DNA of 42,827 nt from Bryobacterales bacterium (lineage in GTDB: Bacteria; Acidobacteriota; Terriglobia; Bryobacterales; Bryobacteraceae), in NCBI GenBank assembly GCA_016789745.1, contig JAEUQF010000157.1, positions 1 through 42,827 of the forward strand, written 5' to 3'. The notes below the pieces were generated by a model. That model was not told the DNA's origin, made no database searches, and saw only the letters and a list, made by a program, of their open reading frames with translations. Both the position numbers and the translations under genes were made by a program. Below are positions 1 through 6,707 of the stretch, in pieces. The first letter of the stretch is position 1. Each line of letters starts with the position of its first letter.

Positions 1-1881
1 CTCGTCGGGCTCCACGCCGTTGCCCAGCGACTTCGACATCGCCCGCCCATCGGCGTCCAGCGTCCAGCCGTTCGTGGCACATTCGCGATAAGGGGCATCG
101 CCCTTCAATCCAACACCCACCAGCAGCGAGCTGTGGAACCACCCGCGGTACTGATCGCCGCCTTCCAGATACAGCTCTGAAGGCCACGTCAGACCCCAGC
201 GCTCGTTCAACACCGCCAGGTGGCTCGATCCGGAGTCAAACCACACATCGAGAATGTCGGTCTCTTTCCGGAACTTGCCGCTGCCGCACTTGGCGCACGT
301 CACACCCGCCGGCATCAGGACGGCCGCCGACCGTTCGTACCAGACATCGGCGCTGTGTTCGCGGAAGAGGCTGACGACGTGTTTGAGGGTGGCCTTCTCG
401 GTATGGGCCTCGCCGCAGTCATCGCAATAGAAGACCGGGATGGGCACACCCCAGATACGCTGGCGCGAGACGCACCAATCCGGGCGGGTAGCGATCATGT
501 TGTAGATGCGGTCTTCACCCCAGGCGGGCATCCACTTGATGCGGCGGATAGCCTCCAGGGCTTTGGTGCGCAGGTCATTGCGCTCCATGCCGATGAACCA
601 CTGTTCGGTGGCGCGGAAGATGGTGGGCTTGTGGCAGCGCCAGCAGTGCGGATAGCTGTGTTCGACGCGCTTTTCGGCCAGCAGCGCGCCCTTCGCCTGT
701 AGGATGCCGATGACGATCGGATTCCCTTCCCACACGGTCTTGCCGAGCAGCTCTTCGGGCAGCGTGCCGGCGGCGCCTTCGGCCGGGTAGAAGCGCCCCG
801 CGGCGTCGACCGGGCAGTAAGTCGGGATGCCGTACTGCTGCGCGACAACGTAGTCTTCGTGGCCGTGCCCGGGCGCGGTGTGAACGGCGCCGGTGCCCTG
901 CTCGAGCGTGACGTGATCGCCGAGGATGCCCACCGATTCCCGCTCCAGGAACGGATGCTGGAACGAGAGGCGATCGAGGACGTCGCCGCGGAAAGTGGCC
1001 AGGACGTTGGTTTCGGGCCAGCCGACGGCGTCGCTGACCGTCTGCAGCAGATCGCGCGCGATGATGTAAACCGCTCCGCCTGCCTCCGCCGCGACGTACT
1101 CGAAGCGTGCGTTGTGGGCGATGGCCATGTTGGCCGGAATGGTCCAAGGCGTGGTAGTCCAGATAAGGCCGTAGACTTCGCGGCCCGCCAATGCCGGGTC
1201 GATCTTTGCCGGATCCGACAACAACCGGAACCGCACGTAGATAGACGGGCTGGCGTGCTGTTCGTATTCGACTTCGGCCTCGGCGAGGGCGGTCTGGTCG
1301 CGGATGCACCAGTTCACCGGCTTCAGGCCCTTGTAGACATAGCCGCGATCGAGAAATTCGACGAAGGCATCAGCGATCTGCGCCTGGTAGGCCGGAGCCA
1401 TCGTGAGATACGGATCATTCCACTTGGCGAAGACCCCGAGGCGCTGGAAGTCGACCGACTGAAGGTCGACGAACTTCTGCGCATAGGCCCGGCAGGCGCG
1501 CCGGATTTCGGCCGTCGTCATCTGCGCTTTCTTCTTGCCGAGTTCGGAATCGACCTTGATTTCGATGGGCAGGCCATGGCAATCCCACCCCGGCACGTAG
1601 GGCGAGTCGAAGCCGGCCATGGTTTTCGATTTGACGATGAAGTCTTTCAGAATCTTGTTGAAGGCGTGGCCCAGGTGGATGCGGCCATTGGCGTACGGCG
1701 GCCCATCGTGCAGCACGTAGCGCGGGCGGTTGGCGGAGCTTTCGCGAATCCGCTCGTAGAGGTCCATCTGGCGCCACTGATCCAGAATCTTCGGCTCAGC
1801 TTGTACCAGGTTTGCCTTCATCGGGAAGTCGGTCTTCGGCAAATTGACCGTCTTCTTCAAATCGAGTTCATTGACCGTCAT
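1..1881 (-). CDS. ileS: Isoleucyl-tRNA synthetase, N-terminal two thirds (runs off the left edge)
   Basis: Class I aminoacyl-tRNA synthetase that charges tRNA-Ile in the cytoplasm. The reading frame is open for 627 codons from an ATG at 1881 to the window edge. The class I HIGH motif appears as GRIHLGH near residue 66, the editing (CP1) region has TTPWTIPAN and GTGAVHTAPGHG, and the KMSKS motif appears as AMSKSLGN only about ten codons from the edge, so the tRNA-binding C-terminal part lies outside. The N-terminus (LKKTVNLPKTDFPMKANL) is typical of the family, which supports the start. No Shine-Dalgarno sequence precedes the ATG; instead a 10-bp hairpin and a U-rich stretch do. A TATAAT box on this strand at 1924-1929 would start the transcript almost at the hairpin. 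Large open frames on the opposite strand here are shadows. Confidence 0.97.
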   Translation of the reverse strand, partial: MTVNELDLKKTVNLPKTDFPMKANLVQAEPKILDQWRQMDLYERIRESSANRPRYVLHDGPPYANGRIHLGHAFNKILKDFIVKSKTMAGFDSPYVPGWDCHGLPIEIKVDSELGKKKAQMTTAEIRRACRAYAQKFVDLQSVDFQRLGVFAKWNDPYLTMAPAYQAQIADAFVEFLDRGYVYKGLKPVNWCIRDQTALAEAEVEYEQHASPSIYVRFRLLSDPAKIDPALAGREVYGLIWTTTPWTIPANMAIAHNARFEYVAAEAGGAVYIIARDLLQTVSDAVGWPETNVLATFRGDVLDRLSFQHPFLERESVGILGDHVTLEQGTGAVHTAPGHGHEDYVVAQQYGIPTYCPVDAAGRFYPAEGAAGTLPEELLGKTVWEGNPIVIGILQAKGALLAEKRVEHSYPHCWRCHKPTIFRATEQWFIGMERNDLRTKALEAIRRIKWMPAWGEDRIYNMIATRPDWCVSRQRIWGVPIPVFYCDDCGEAHTEKATLKHVVSLFREHSADVWYERSAAVLMPAGVTCAKCGSGKFRKETDILDVWFDSGSSHLAVLNERWGLTWPSELYLEGGDQYRGWFHSSLLVGVGLKGDAPYRECATNGWTLDADGRAMSKSLGNGVEPDE

Positions 1882-1890
1882 AAAAAGGGA

Positions 1891-1919
1891 AGAGCGGCTC
1901 AGGGACCCGGAGCCGCTCT
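1891..1919 (-). promoter_or_regulatory. Leader hairpin with U-rich tail directly before the ileS start
   Basis: Two perfect 10-base arms (AGAGCGGCTC and its complement) are separated by 9 bases. On the ileS strand the 3' arm is followed by TTCCCTTTTT and then the ATG at 1881, so the element has the form of an intrinsic terminator or attenuator. The spacing of the TATAAT box places the hairpin at the extreme 5' end of the mRNA. It may instead protect the 5' end. No T-box specifier or T-box sequence fits in so short a leader. Confidence 0.55.
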
Positions 1920-1923
1920 CTTC

Positions 1924-1929
1924 ATTATA
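1924..1929 (-). promoter_or_regulatory. Probable -10 box of ileS
   Basis: TATAAT on the minus strand, a perfect consensus -10, about 43 bases before the ileS start. No good -35 hexamer is visible at the usual distance. The predicted transcription start is near 1917. Confidence 0.45.
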
Positions 1930-1966
1930 CGGTGCGAAACCTTAGCATCTGGTTTATGGTGATAGA
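1926..1966. repeat. Direct repeat copy 1 beside the toxin-antitoxin module
   Basis: 41 bp that match 2639-2679 with five mismatches, including a perfect 20-base core (TGCGAAACCTTAGCATCTGG at 1933-1952). The two copies lie 713 bp apart and bracket the toxin-antitoxin genes. This copy overlaps the ileS promoter region. Confidence 0.8.
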
Positions 1967-2028
1967 ACAGCGGCGGATCTTGCCCATCCTGGTTGACGCG
2001 TAAGCGAGGCACAACCCCTAGCTGCTTG

Positions 2029-2046
2029 GTATAACTGGGGTTATAC
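2029..2046. promoter_or_regulatory. Palindromic operator ahead of the antitoxin
   Basis: GTATAAC-TGGG-GTTATAC, a perfect 7-4-7 inverted repeat ending eight bases before the GTG start of the antitoxin. The right arm overlaps a -10-like TATACT (2042-2047) that would start transcription at about 2053, giving an almost leaderless antitoxin mRNA. Ribbon-helix-helix antitoxins usually repress their own operon through such a palindrome; that role here is inferred. Confidence 0.6.
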
Positions 2047-2053
2047 TGTCGAT

Positions 2054-2289
2054 GTGAAGACCGCTGTGTCCATCCCTGACGAGCTGTCTGAAAGGCAGAG
2101 CAGACGGCAAAGCGGCTGAAGATGTCGCGCAGCCAGTTATATGCCGAGGCGCTCGCGGATTTGCTCCGGCAGCGGGAAGCCGCCTCGATAACGGAGCGCC
2201 TGAACGCTGTCTATGAGGAAGGCGAGCCAGGATTGGATCAGGCAATCCATCGGGCACAGTGGAAATCTATCGGCCGGGAAAGCTGGTAG
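2054..2289 (+). pseudogene. Ribbon-helix-helix antitoxin (MazE/PemI type), frameshifted
   Basis: Would bind the neighbouring PemK/MazF toxin and repress the operon. Translation from the GTG at 2054 begins VKTAVSIPDELSER, the usual start of a ribbon-helix-helix antitoxin, but stops after 22 codons at a TGA (2120-2122). Adding one base within the AAAGGCAGAG stretch near 2094-2096 restores AEQTAKRLKMSRSQLYAEAL and a frame open to TAG at 2287-2289, giving about 79 residues with the family's toxin-binding C-terminal tail (QWKSIGRESW). As written the gene is broken by a one-base loss. A shorter product from the ATG at 2122 would lack the DNA-binding beta strand. The change could be a real mutation or a base-calling error. 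Confidence 0.75.
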
Positions 2290-2291
2290 GG

Positions 2292-2643
2292 ATGGGTCCT
2301 GTTCTACGCGGCGAGATCTGGTGGGCGGATCTGGATGAGCCCCGTCGCGGTTCGGAACCGGGTTACCGCGGGCCCGTGTTGGTAGTTCAGTCTGATAGCT
2401 TCAATCTGAGCCGCATCGCAACGGTGGTTGCCGTGGTGCTTACCAGCAATCTGCGCCTCGCGGAAGCGCCAGGAAATCTTCTCTTGCCGGCCAGGGCTAC
2501 GGGGCTACTGCAAGACTCGGTCCTGAACGTATCCCAACTCGTCACGATTGATCGCCAGTTATCTGACCGAACGCGCCGGAGTGCTGCCAGCGCGCTGGCA
2601 GGCACGTGTTGATCAGAGCTTAAGGACGATTCTTGAGCTATAG
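2292..2643 (+). pseudogene. PemK/MazF-family endoribonuclease toxin, 3' frameshift
   Basis: Family members cleave mRNA at short sequence motifs. The ATG at 2292 lies two bases after the antitoxin stop and gives MGPVLRGEIWWADLDEP, with family features RGEIWWADL, GYRGPVLVVQSD and DSVLNVSQL. A start at 2259 would overlap the antitoxin and is less likely. The frame as written ends early at 2612 with a tail unlike the family. Removing one base near 2562 restores LLTERAGVLPARW followed by QARVDQSLRTILEL and a stop at 2641-2643, the expected C-terminus. The core with the active-site region is intact, so the truncated protein might keep activity. Toxin and antitoxin thus carry opposite one-base shifts. 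The true stop falls inside direct repeat copy 2. Confidence 0.8.
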
Positions 2644-2679
2644 AATGCGAAACCTTAGCATCTGGATTATGGTTATAGA
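2639..2679. repeat. Direct repeat copy 2 beside the toxin-antitoxin module
   Basis: Second copy of the 41-bp repeat at 1926-1966 (five mismatches, 20-base perfect core). It contains the ancestral toxin stop and ends ten bases before the zinc-ribbon start, so it may also supply that gene's promoter (TATAGA at 2674-2679). Confidence 0.8.
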
Positions 2680-2688
2680 CAGAGGGCT

Positions 2689-2952
2689 ATGAGCGAGAAG
2701 ACCACGATCGTCGAGACGCCTGTAACGCACGAGGAAGAGACCGGGTATAAGGGGCCGACGGGCCCGCGGATCCGCTGTCCCATCTGCGACTGGATGCCGT
2801 CGCAGGACAACCTGTGGGGCTGCAAGTGTGGCCATATGTGGCACACGTTTGATACGGGCGGGGTGTGCCCGGCGTGCCTGCATCAATGGATGACGACGCA
2901 GTGCCCTCGGTGTAAAGGATGGTCGGCGCATTCGGATTGGTATGAATACTAG
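2689..2952 (+). CDS. Small conserved zinc-ribbon protein
   Basis: An 87-residue soluble protein of unknown function. It has eight cysteines in zinc-binding spacing: C30-x2-C33, C45-x-C47, C60-x2-C63 and C72-x2-C75, plus nearby histidines (H49, H52, H65, H81), enough for two zinc sites. The middle reads CKCGHMWHTFDTGGVCPAC. Small proteins with this W-x-TFDTGG-x-CPxC pattern recur as uncharacterised proteins in environmental bacteria (from memory). The N-terminal 28 residues are polar and probably flexible. AGAGGG stands just before the ATG as ribosome-binding site. The gene begins right after direct repeat copy 2 and shares a CTAG stop with the convergent gene at 2949. Confidence 0.8.
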   Translation: MSEKTTIVETPVTHEEETGYKGPTGPRIRCPICDWMPSQDNLWGCKCGHMWHTFDTGGVCPACLHQWMTTQCPRCKGWSAHSDWYEY

Positions 2953-3365
2953 GGGCGAAGAGAGAGCATCGGGTTAGCCCAACCGCCGACCGCCACGAAG
3001 CCGGCTAAGCCCGTGAGCGCCACGAGACGCCAGGTGGCAGGGGTCATCATGCGCGGCTTCCATTCGTTCACAGCTTCGGCACCATACGAGATAGCCATAA
3101 ATCCGGAGAACGCCAGGAAGATCTCATCCAGCGGGCGGATGGCCAGCAGGGCAACAAGAAAACCTCCGCTGTTAAGTGCGGCGAAGAGGATGGACTGGTT
3201 GGGCCGGATCCCCAACCGATTGGGCAAAAGAAGCGGCAACGCATACCCGAGCATGAGTATTCCTAACAGTAAGCTGCTCCCGGTGGCCGGCCATCGCGTC
3301 GACAGGAACAGGATGCCGGCCACGTAGACGAGCCCAAGGACGCGTTTTCTGTCGATAGTGGTCAT
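2949..3365 (-). CDS. Small integral membrane protein, unknown function
   Basis: From the ATG at 3365 (MTTIDRKRVLGLVYVAG) this is a 138-residue protein with about four hydrophobic segments, at roughly residues 8-22, 29-48, 60-80 and 113-130. No family is recognised. The frame is open further upstream to 3434, but that extension lacks hydrophobic character and would enter the preceding gene. The start ATG overlaps, as ATGA, a TGA that would end the upstream broken reading frame at 3362-3681 if one frameshift were repaired, which suggests the two were an operon. Its stop is shared with the convergent zinc-ribbon gene (CTAG at 2949-2952). Confidence 0.6.
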   Translation of the reverse strand: MTTIDRKRVLGLVYVAGILFLSTRWPATGSSLLLGILMLGYALPLLLPNRLGIRPNQSILFAALNSGGFLVALLAIRPLDEIFLAFSGFMAISYGAEAVNEWKPRMMTPATWRLVALTGLAGFVAVGGWANPMLSLRP

Positions 3366-3681
3366 GTGCGTGAGTCCCTGACGGCGAAGGCGGCACACGT
3401 GCGGCTCCAACGGCGTAGAACAGGTAAAGCCCAAGAATGGGATCGCGCCAGCCTGCGGTGGCTACGGTGCCAGCAAAGGCAGCACCGCATATGAATCCGA
3501 GCATTGCAGCCCGGGCGGGCGCACCGCCGAACCGCTGCTGCGAGAGTGGCGGCAATAATTGGTAGCAGCCGGGGACGACGGTTAGCCCCCGGGCACCGGG
3601 ATTGGGCCGCGGGTGAAACAGAAACGAGATGGCGGACGCGGCAAGGCGTATCGCGAACATGATTCTGGAAACCTTCGCCAT
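3362..3681 (-). pseudogene. Possible frameshifted membrane-protein gene
   Basis: From the ATG at 3681 the minus strand reads MAKVSRIMFAIRLAASAISF and continues through hydrophobic sequence such as AAMLGFICGAAFAGTVATAG then DPILGLYLFYAVGA. This looks like real membrane-protein sequence with two or three helices, and its end loosely resembles the end of the next protein. The frame then runs out of phase into the 2949-3365 gene without a proper stop. A one-base shift near 3390-3420 would end it at TGA 3362-3364, overlapping the next start as ATGA. The length 320 bp, not a multiple of three, reflects this shift. The call is tentative; it may be a relic, an assembly error, or not a gene. Confidence 0.35.
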
Positions 3682-3785
3682 GCCTGCCTGATGATAAGAG
3701 AAATGATTTGTGGTCGGGAGTCCATGAGATACCCTACAAAGAGCGAGTTTTCGCCGTGGGACGCACTGTGGCACCATGGACGGAC

Positions 3786-4181
3786 ATGATGCACATAGAA
3801 ACGGTACAGGCCATATACGCGGCTTTCGGCCGTGGCGACGTGGATACGATTCTCGGCTTCCTTGCCGATGATGTCGCCTGGGATCAGGATGCCCCTGGGT
3901 ATGGGCTGGCGATGTTCGAACCGCGTTCGGGCAAGGCACAGGTGCCAGGCTTCTTCCAGGCACTGCAGGCGGTGGAGTTTTTACGGTTTCAGCCGTTGAA
4001 CTTCCTGAGTGGCGGGAATCAGGTGGCGGTGCCAGTGCAGGTGGCCGTGAAGGTGAAGGCCACGGGGAAGGTGGCGGAGGCGCTGGAAATTCACCTCTTC
4101 ACGTTTGGGGAAGACGGCAAGGTGGCGCGGTTCTTTCACTGCATCGACCGGCATGCGTTCGTGCTGGCTTTTGCGGCCTGA
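3786..4181 (+). CDS. SnoaL-like / NTF2-fold protein
   Basis: A 131-residue cytoplasmic protein of the NTF2-like superfamily, a cone-shaped alpha+beta barrel used by many small enzymes and binding proteins. The opening (ETVQAIYAAFGRGDVDTILGFLADDVAWD) is the usual first helix of a SnoaL-like protein, followed by the strands LEIHLFTFGEDGKVARFFHCIDRHAF. The substrate cannot be told. The ATG at 3786 gives the normal N-terminus; the open frame upstream to 3708 does not look like the family. It ends 47 bp before the convergent PEP-CTERM gene, with a perfect hairpin between them. Confidence 0.75.
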   Translation: MMHIETVQAIYAAFGRGDVDTILGFLADDVAWDQDAPGYGLAMFEPRSGKAQVPGFFQALQAVEFLRFQPLNFLSGGNQVAVPVQVAVKVKATGKVAEALEIHLFTFGEDGKVARFFHCIDRHAFVLAFAA

Positions 4182-4190
4182 GGAAGGGCA

Positions 4191-4217
4191 AGCGCGCCGG
4201 GGTGGTGCCGGCGCGCT
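4191..4217. terminator. Hairpin between convergent genes, probable bidirectional terminator
   Basis: AGCGCGCCGG and its exact complement CCGGCGCGCT flank the 7-base loop GGTGGTG. The 10-bp, almost pure G+C stem sits between the stops of the SnoaL-like and PEP-CTERM genes. There is no U tract on either strand, so termination strength is uncertain. Confidence 0.55.
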
Positions 4218-4228
4218 GGGGACATGCT

Positions 4229-4768
4229 CTATAAGCTCCGCCGGCGCAGCCACCACGCCCCGGCGAGCACCGGCAGCACCAACGCCATCGTGCCGGGTTC
4301 AGGGACAGCCGATTGCTGCGACTGGCTCACCTGCAAGGTCAGGGTCCAGTTGTAACTCCCGACGAAGACGCCGCCACCGCCGTCGCTCGCCCAGGGGGAT
4401 TCCGCCGTGTAGGAAACCGTGCTGCCCGTGGCTGGGTTGCTCATGCCGCTGCCGAGGCCGGCGCCGAAGCACCCCGCGCCCGTGAAGCAGCCGAGCCCGG
4501 CCTGACCGCCGGCATTGGAGAAGTTGGTGACGCTGAGGAAGGTGGACGTCACCGTCAGCCCGCCCGGCACAAATATGGAAAAGTTGTCGGCGAAGTCAGG
4601 TCCGCCGATGGGAGAACCGTTCACGAACCCCGAGATGGTGTTGGTGCCAGCATCAACCGTGTAGGTCTGGCCGCCGGTCCCCGGCATGTCAGGCGGCTCG
4701 GTGATCGTCAGGGGAGCGGCCGGTAACAGGGCCGCAGACAGAGCAGAAAGCAGCAATAAAGAACGCAT
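4229..4768 (-). CDS. PEP-CTERM sorted exported protein
   Basis: A 179-residue secreted protein. It starts with a signal peptide (MRSLLLLSALSAALLPAAP), carries a low-complexity beta-rich body with many Gly, Ser and Thr, and ends with a PEP-CTERM sorting signal: VPEPGT, a hydrophobic stretch, then WWLRRRSL. In this system an exosortase recognises the tail and the protein is processed at the inner membrane, often in exopolysaccharide producers. No exosortase is in the window. GGAGG stands four bases before the ATG at 4768, which settles the start. The central part matches no family recognised here. About 150 bp separate it from hpnI upstream on the same strand; nothing clear is seen there. Confidence 0.85.
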   Translation of the reverse strand: MRSLLLLSALSAALLPAAPLTITEPPDMPGTGGQTYTVDAGTNTISGFVNGSPIGGPDFADNFSIFVPGGLTVTSTFLSVTNFSNAGGQAGLGCFTGAGCFGAGLGSGMSNPATGSTVSYTAESPWASDGGGGVFVGSYNWTLTLQVSQSQQSAVPEPGTMALVLPVLAGAWWLRRRSL

Positions 4769-4916
4769 AGAACCTCCGAATGGTCTCGTTTCCAGCGCGC
4801 AAGACACGCTGTAGCGGTAATTACGCAATTCGAAGGGCAACTCTGTCATCAGCCAGCAGATTTTGCGTAGCCTATTGAGGATTAAGGCAATTCTGGACGC
4901 GCACCACTCCAATTCC

Positions 4917-5966
4917 TTAGTAATGGGGCGACAGCCGGCCGTCCGGGTGGAGCCGCATGCGCCGGCCTCGCCATTCGATCGTGTTCCCGCGCAGGCCAGC
5001 AATCCAGACCGCGAAGGCCCACAGATCCCACAGCGGGATGAGAGGAAGCATCCACGCGTCCTGCAAGCGAATCAGCACGGCGCCGGCGACAAAGCCCATC
5101 ACGATGCGGGCCGCCACCACTGCCAGCGCGAGGCCCGGTTGGCCGGCGAGTAACGCCAGCAGCGCCCACAAAGCCGCATAGGTGATCGGCAGGCCCAAGT
5201 AGCCATCGCCGCGCGACACGCGGATGGTCCGGGCCCAACGCACCTGGTGGCGCCAGACGCCGCGCCACGAGGAGTAGCCGACGTGAGTGTCGACCACCAT
5301 GCGCGACATCCAGGACTTCTTGCCCAGGCCGCGCGTGAGCCGGCGCGCGAGTTGATAGTCGTCTGCGAGGTAGCTGGAAATCGGCTCGAAGCCGCCTGCC
5401 TGGCGGAGGTCGGCGGCACGGAAGCAAAGCGTAGAACCGAGGCCGAACTCATTGATGCCGACCAGCGGCGCTACCAGGGTGCTGGGGGCGAATTCTGTAG
5501 CGATGCCAAGCGCCTCCCAGCGACCGGGGAAGTCTTCGGCAACGGCCCGGTAGAGGCAGGTGACGACCCCAGCCGACGGGTCGGCCAAAAGGGGGGCCAC
5601 AACGCCGCGCAGATAGTCGGGGGTGACGCGAATATCGCCGTCGTTCACGACCCAGATGTCGCCGGTGGCCTCGCGAGACATCGCAATCAGGCTGGCGGCT
5701 TTGGCATTGGGGCGGTCGAAGTCGCGCACGATCAGTTTCGCGCCGGTGACGGCGGAGACGACAGGGACGGCCTGGTCGTGGGGGTCGCCGACACCGAACA
5801 GCAGTTCGTAATCAGGGTAATCGATACGTGTGTGGGACTGGATGGCGCCAGCGAAGAACGAGTCCTGTCCGTGAACAGGTTTGAGAATCGATACGCGCGG
5901 GGGCTGGCCGGTCAGCGGCGGATCGCGGCGGAGCAGATGCCGCAGCACGGCCGCCAGCGCCACCAA
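4917..5966 (-). CDS. hpnI: Hopanoid glycosyltransferase HpnI
   Basis: Membrane family 2 glycosyltransferase related to ceramide glucosyltransferases. HpnI is known to add N-acetylglucosamine to bacteriohopanetetrol. Motifs (numbered from the TTG at 5966): VSILKPVHG near 25, D61, DGD at 109-111, ADD at 201-203, and QVRWAR at 241-246, the (Q/R)xxRW signature of this family; hydrophobic helices follow at the C-terminus. The start is uncertain. The TTG at 5966 gives 349 residues but cuts an N-terminal helix in half: the same frame is open upstream and reads LSWALWIACGAAIAYQL, with no ATG or GTG before the transporter stop at 6011. A non-standard start or coupling to the upstream gene is possible. 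Neighbouring hpnJ supports the assignment. Confidence 0.85.
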   Translation of the reverse strand: MVALAAVLRHLLRRDPPLTGQPPRVSILKPVHGQDSFFAGAIQSHTRIDYPDYELLFGVGDPHDQAVPVVSAVTGAKLIVRDFDRPNAKAASLIAMSREATGDIWVVNDGDIRVTPDYLRGVVAPLLADPSAGVVTCLYRAVAEDFPGRWEALGIATEFAPSTLVAPLVGINEFGLGSTLCFRAADLRQAGGFEPISSYLADDYQLARRLTRGLGKKSWMSRMVVDTHVGYSSWRGVWRHQVRWARTIRVSRGDGYLGLPITYAALWALLALLAGQPGLALAVVAARIVMGFVAGAVLIRLQDAWMLPLIPLWDLWAFAVWIAGLRGNTIEWRGRRMRLHPDGRLSPHY

Positions 5967-6010
5967 CTGGTAGGCGATGGCCGCGCCGCAGGCGATCCAG
6001 AGAGCCCAAC

Positions 6011-6355
6011 TTAAAGCGCCAGTAGGAATACGCCACCTGCCACCAGGCCAGCGCCGGTCCAGCGCTGCCAGCTTACGTCTTCTTTCAGGAGCAGCTTTGC
6101 CAGCAGGGTCTCGACGACATAGGTCGCGGCCGAGGCGGGTACGGCAAAGCTGAGGTCGGCGATGGCCAGCAACTGCAGGAACGAGAAGAAGGAAATGGCC
6201 ATACAGGCGACGGCAAGGATGAGCAGCCGCTTCCTTAAGATGACGCCCAGAACGCCTGCGATCGGGGTTTCGCCCTCCTTCTTCATTTCCGAAGATTGGA
6301 GCAGGTCACTGGCCACCGTCGATGTGACCATCAACGCCAGCAGGAGCCACTTCAT
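6011..6355 (-). CDS. Half-size DMT/EamA transporter, second of a pair
   Basis: A 114-residue protein with four hydrophobic helices (about 2-18, 45-65, 69-88, 96-114), the size of a small multidrug resistance or ArnE/ArnF subunit. The segment LSFAVPASAATYVVETLLAKLLLKEDVS, followed by WQRWTGAGLVAGGVF, matches the DMT helix 3-4 pattern. Its ATG overlaps the stop of the preceding, similar gene by four bases, so the two are probably translated together and form a heterodimer. Known heterodimers of this type (ArnE/ArnF) flip an aminosugar-bearing lipid across the inner membrane. Lying between hpnJ and hpnI, this pair could move a glycosylated hopanoid; that is inference. Confidence 0.75.
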   Translation of the reverse strand: MKWLLLALMVTSTVASDLLQSSEMKKEGETPIAGVLGVILRKRLLILAVACMAISFFSFLQLLAIADLSFAVPASAATYVVETLLAKLLLKEDVSWQRWTGAGLVAGGVFLLAL

Positions 6356-6705
6356 TTGGTGGTGCTCCTGGGGGTCATCAGTCCCACCAGCACCGTGCCG
6401 GCGACAATGAGCAGCGTGCCGAGCCAGCGCTGGCCGTCCACCTCTTCATGGAGAAACAGCTTGCCCGCAAAGGCCGAGAGCGGGTAGCCGAGCGCCGTCA
6501 CGGGCAGGACATAGGTCAGATCGGCGCGGCTGAGCAGGGACATCCGCGACAGGGTCCACAAAATCAGCAGCCCCACGCCCGCGGGAACAAAGGGACTGAG
6601 CATCCCGGCCGGGCTCTTCATCCCGATGCCGAGCAGCAGGTTCCCCACCACATTGCTGAGGACGACGACCGCGACCAGGATCGCCGTCGGAAGTTGGAAT
6701 CGCAA
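6352..6705 (-). CDS. Half-size DMT/EamA transporter, first of a pair
   Basis: A 117-residue inner-membrane protein with four predicted helices (about 7-26, 36-54, 63-80, 91-110). LTYVLPVTALGYPLSAFAGK followed by LFLHEEVDGQRWLGTLLIVAG is the same DMT pattern as in its downstream partner. The two differ enough in sequence to suggest distinct subunits rather than a recent duplication. The start lies two bases after the hpnJ stop and the end overlaps the partner's start by four bases. Generic drug efflux is an alternative, but the tight position inside a hopanoid-modification operon argues for a lipid substrate. Confidence 0.75.
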   Translation of the reverse strand: MRFQLPTAILVAVVVLSNVVGNLLLGIGMKSPAGMLSPFVPAGVGLLILWTLSRMSLLSRADLTYVLPVTALGYPLSAFAGKLFLHEEVDGQRWLGTLLIVAGTVLVGLMTPRSTTK

Positions 6706-6707
6706 AC

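Noticed and set aside
1882..1930. T-box riboswitch for ileS
   Set aside because: The leader is under 50 bases and shows no specifier loop or conserved T-box sequence.
859..1962. Long plus-strand open frame opposite ileS
   Set aside because: Its sequence has no recognisable family or signal and mirrors the third-codon-position G+C bias of ileS; ileS on the other strand is certain.
1926..2679. Insertion sequence between the direct repeats
   Set aside because: No transposase and no terminal inverted repeats were found; the repeats are 41 bp, longer than target-site duplications.
3366..3434. Upstream extension of the membrane protein starting MGFTCSTPLE
   Set aside because: The extension is polar and lies over the end of the preceding frame; the ATG at 3365 fits the membrane topology better.
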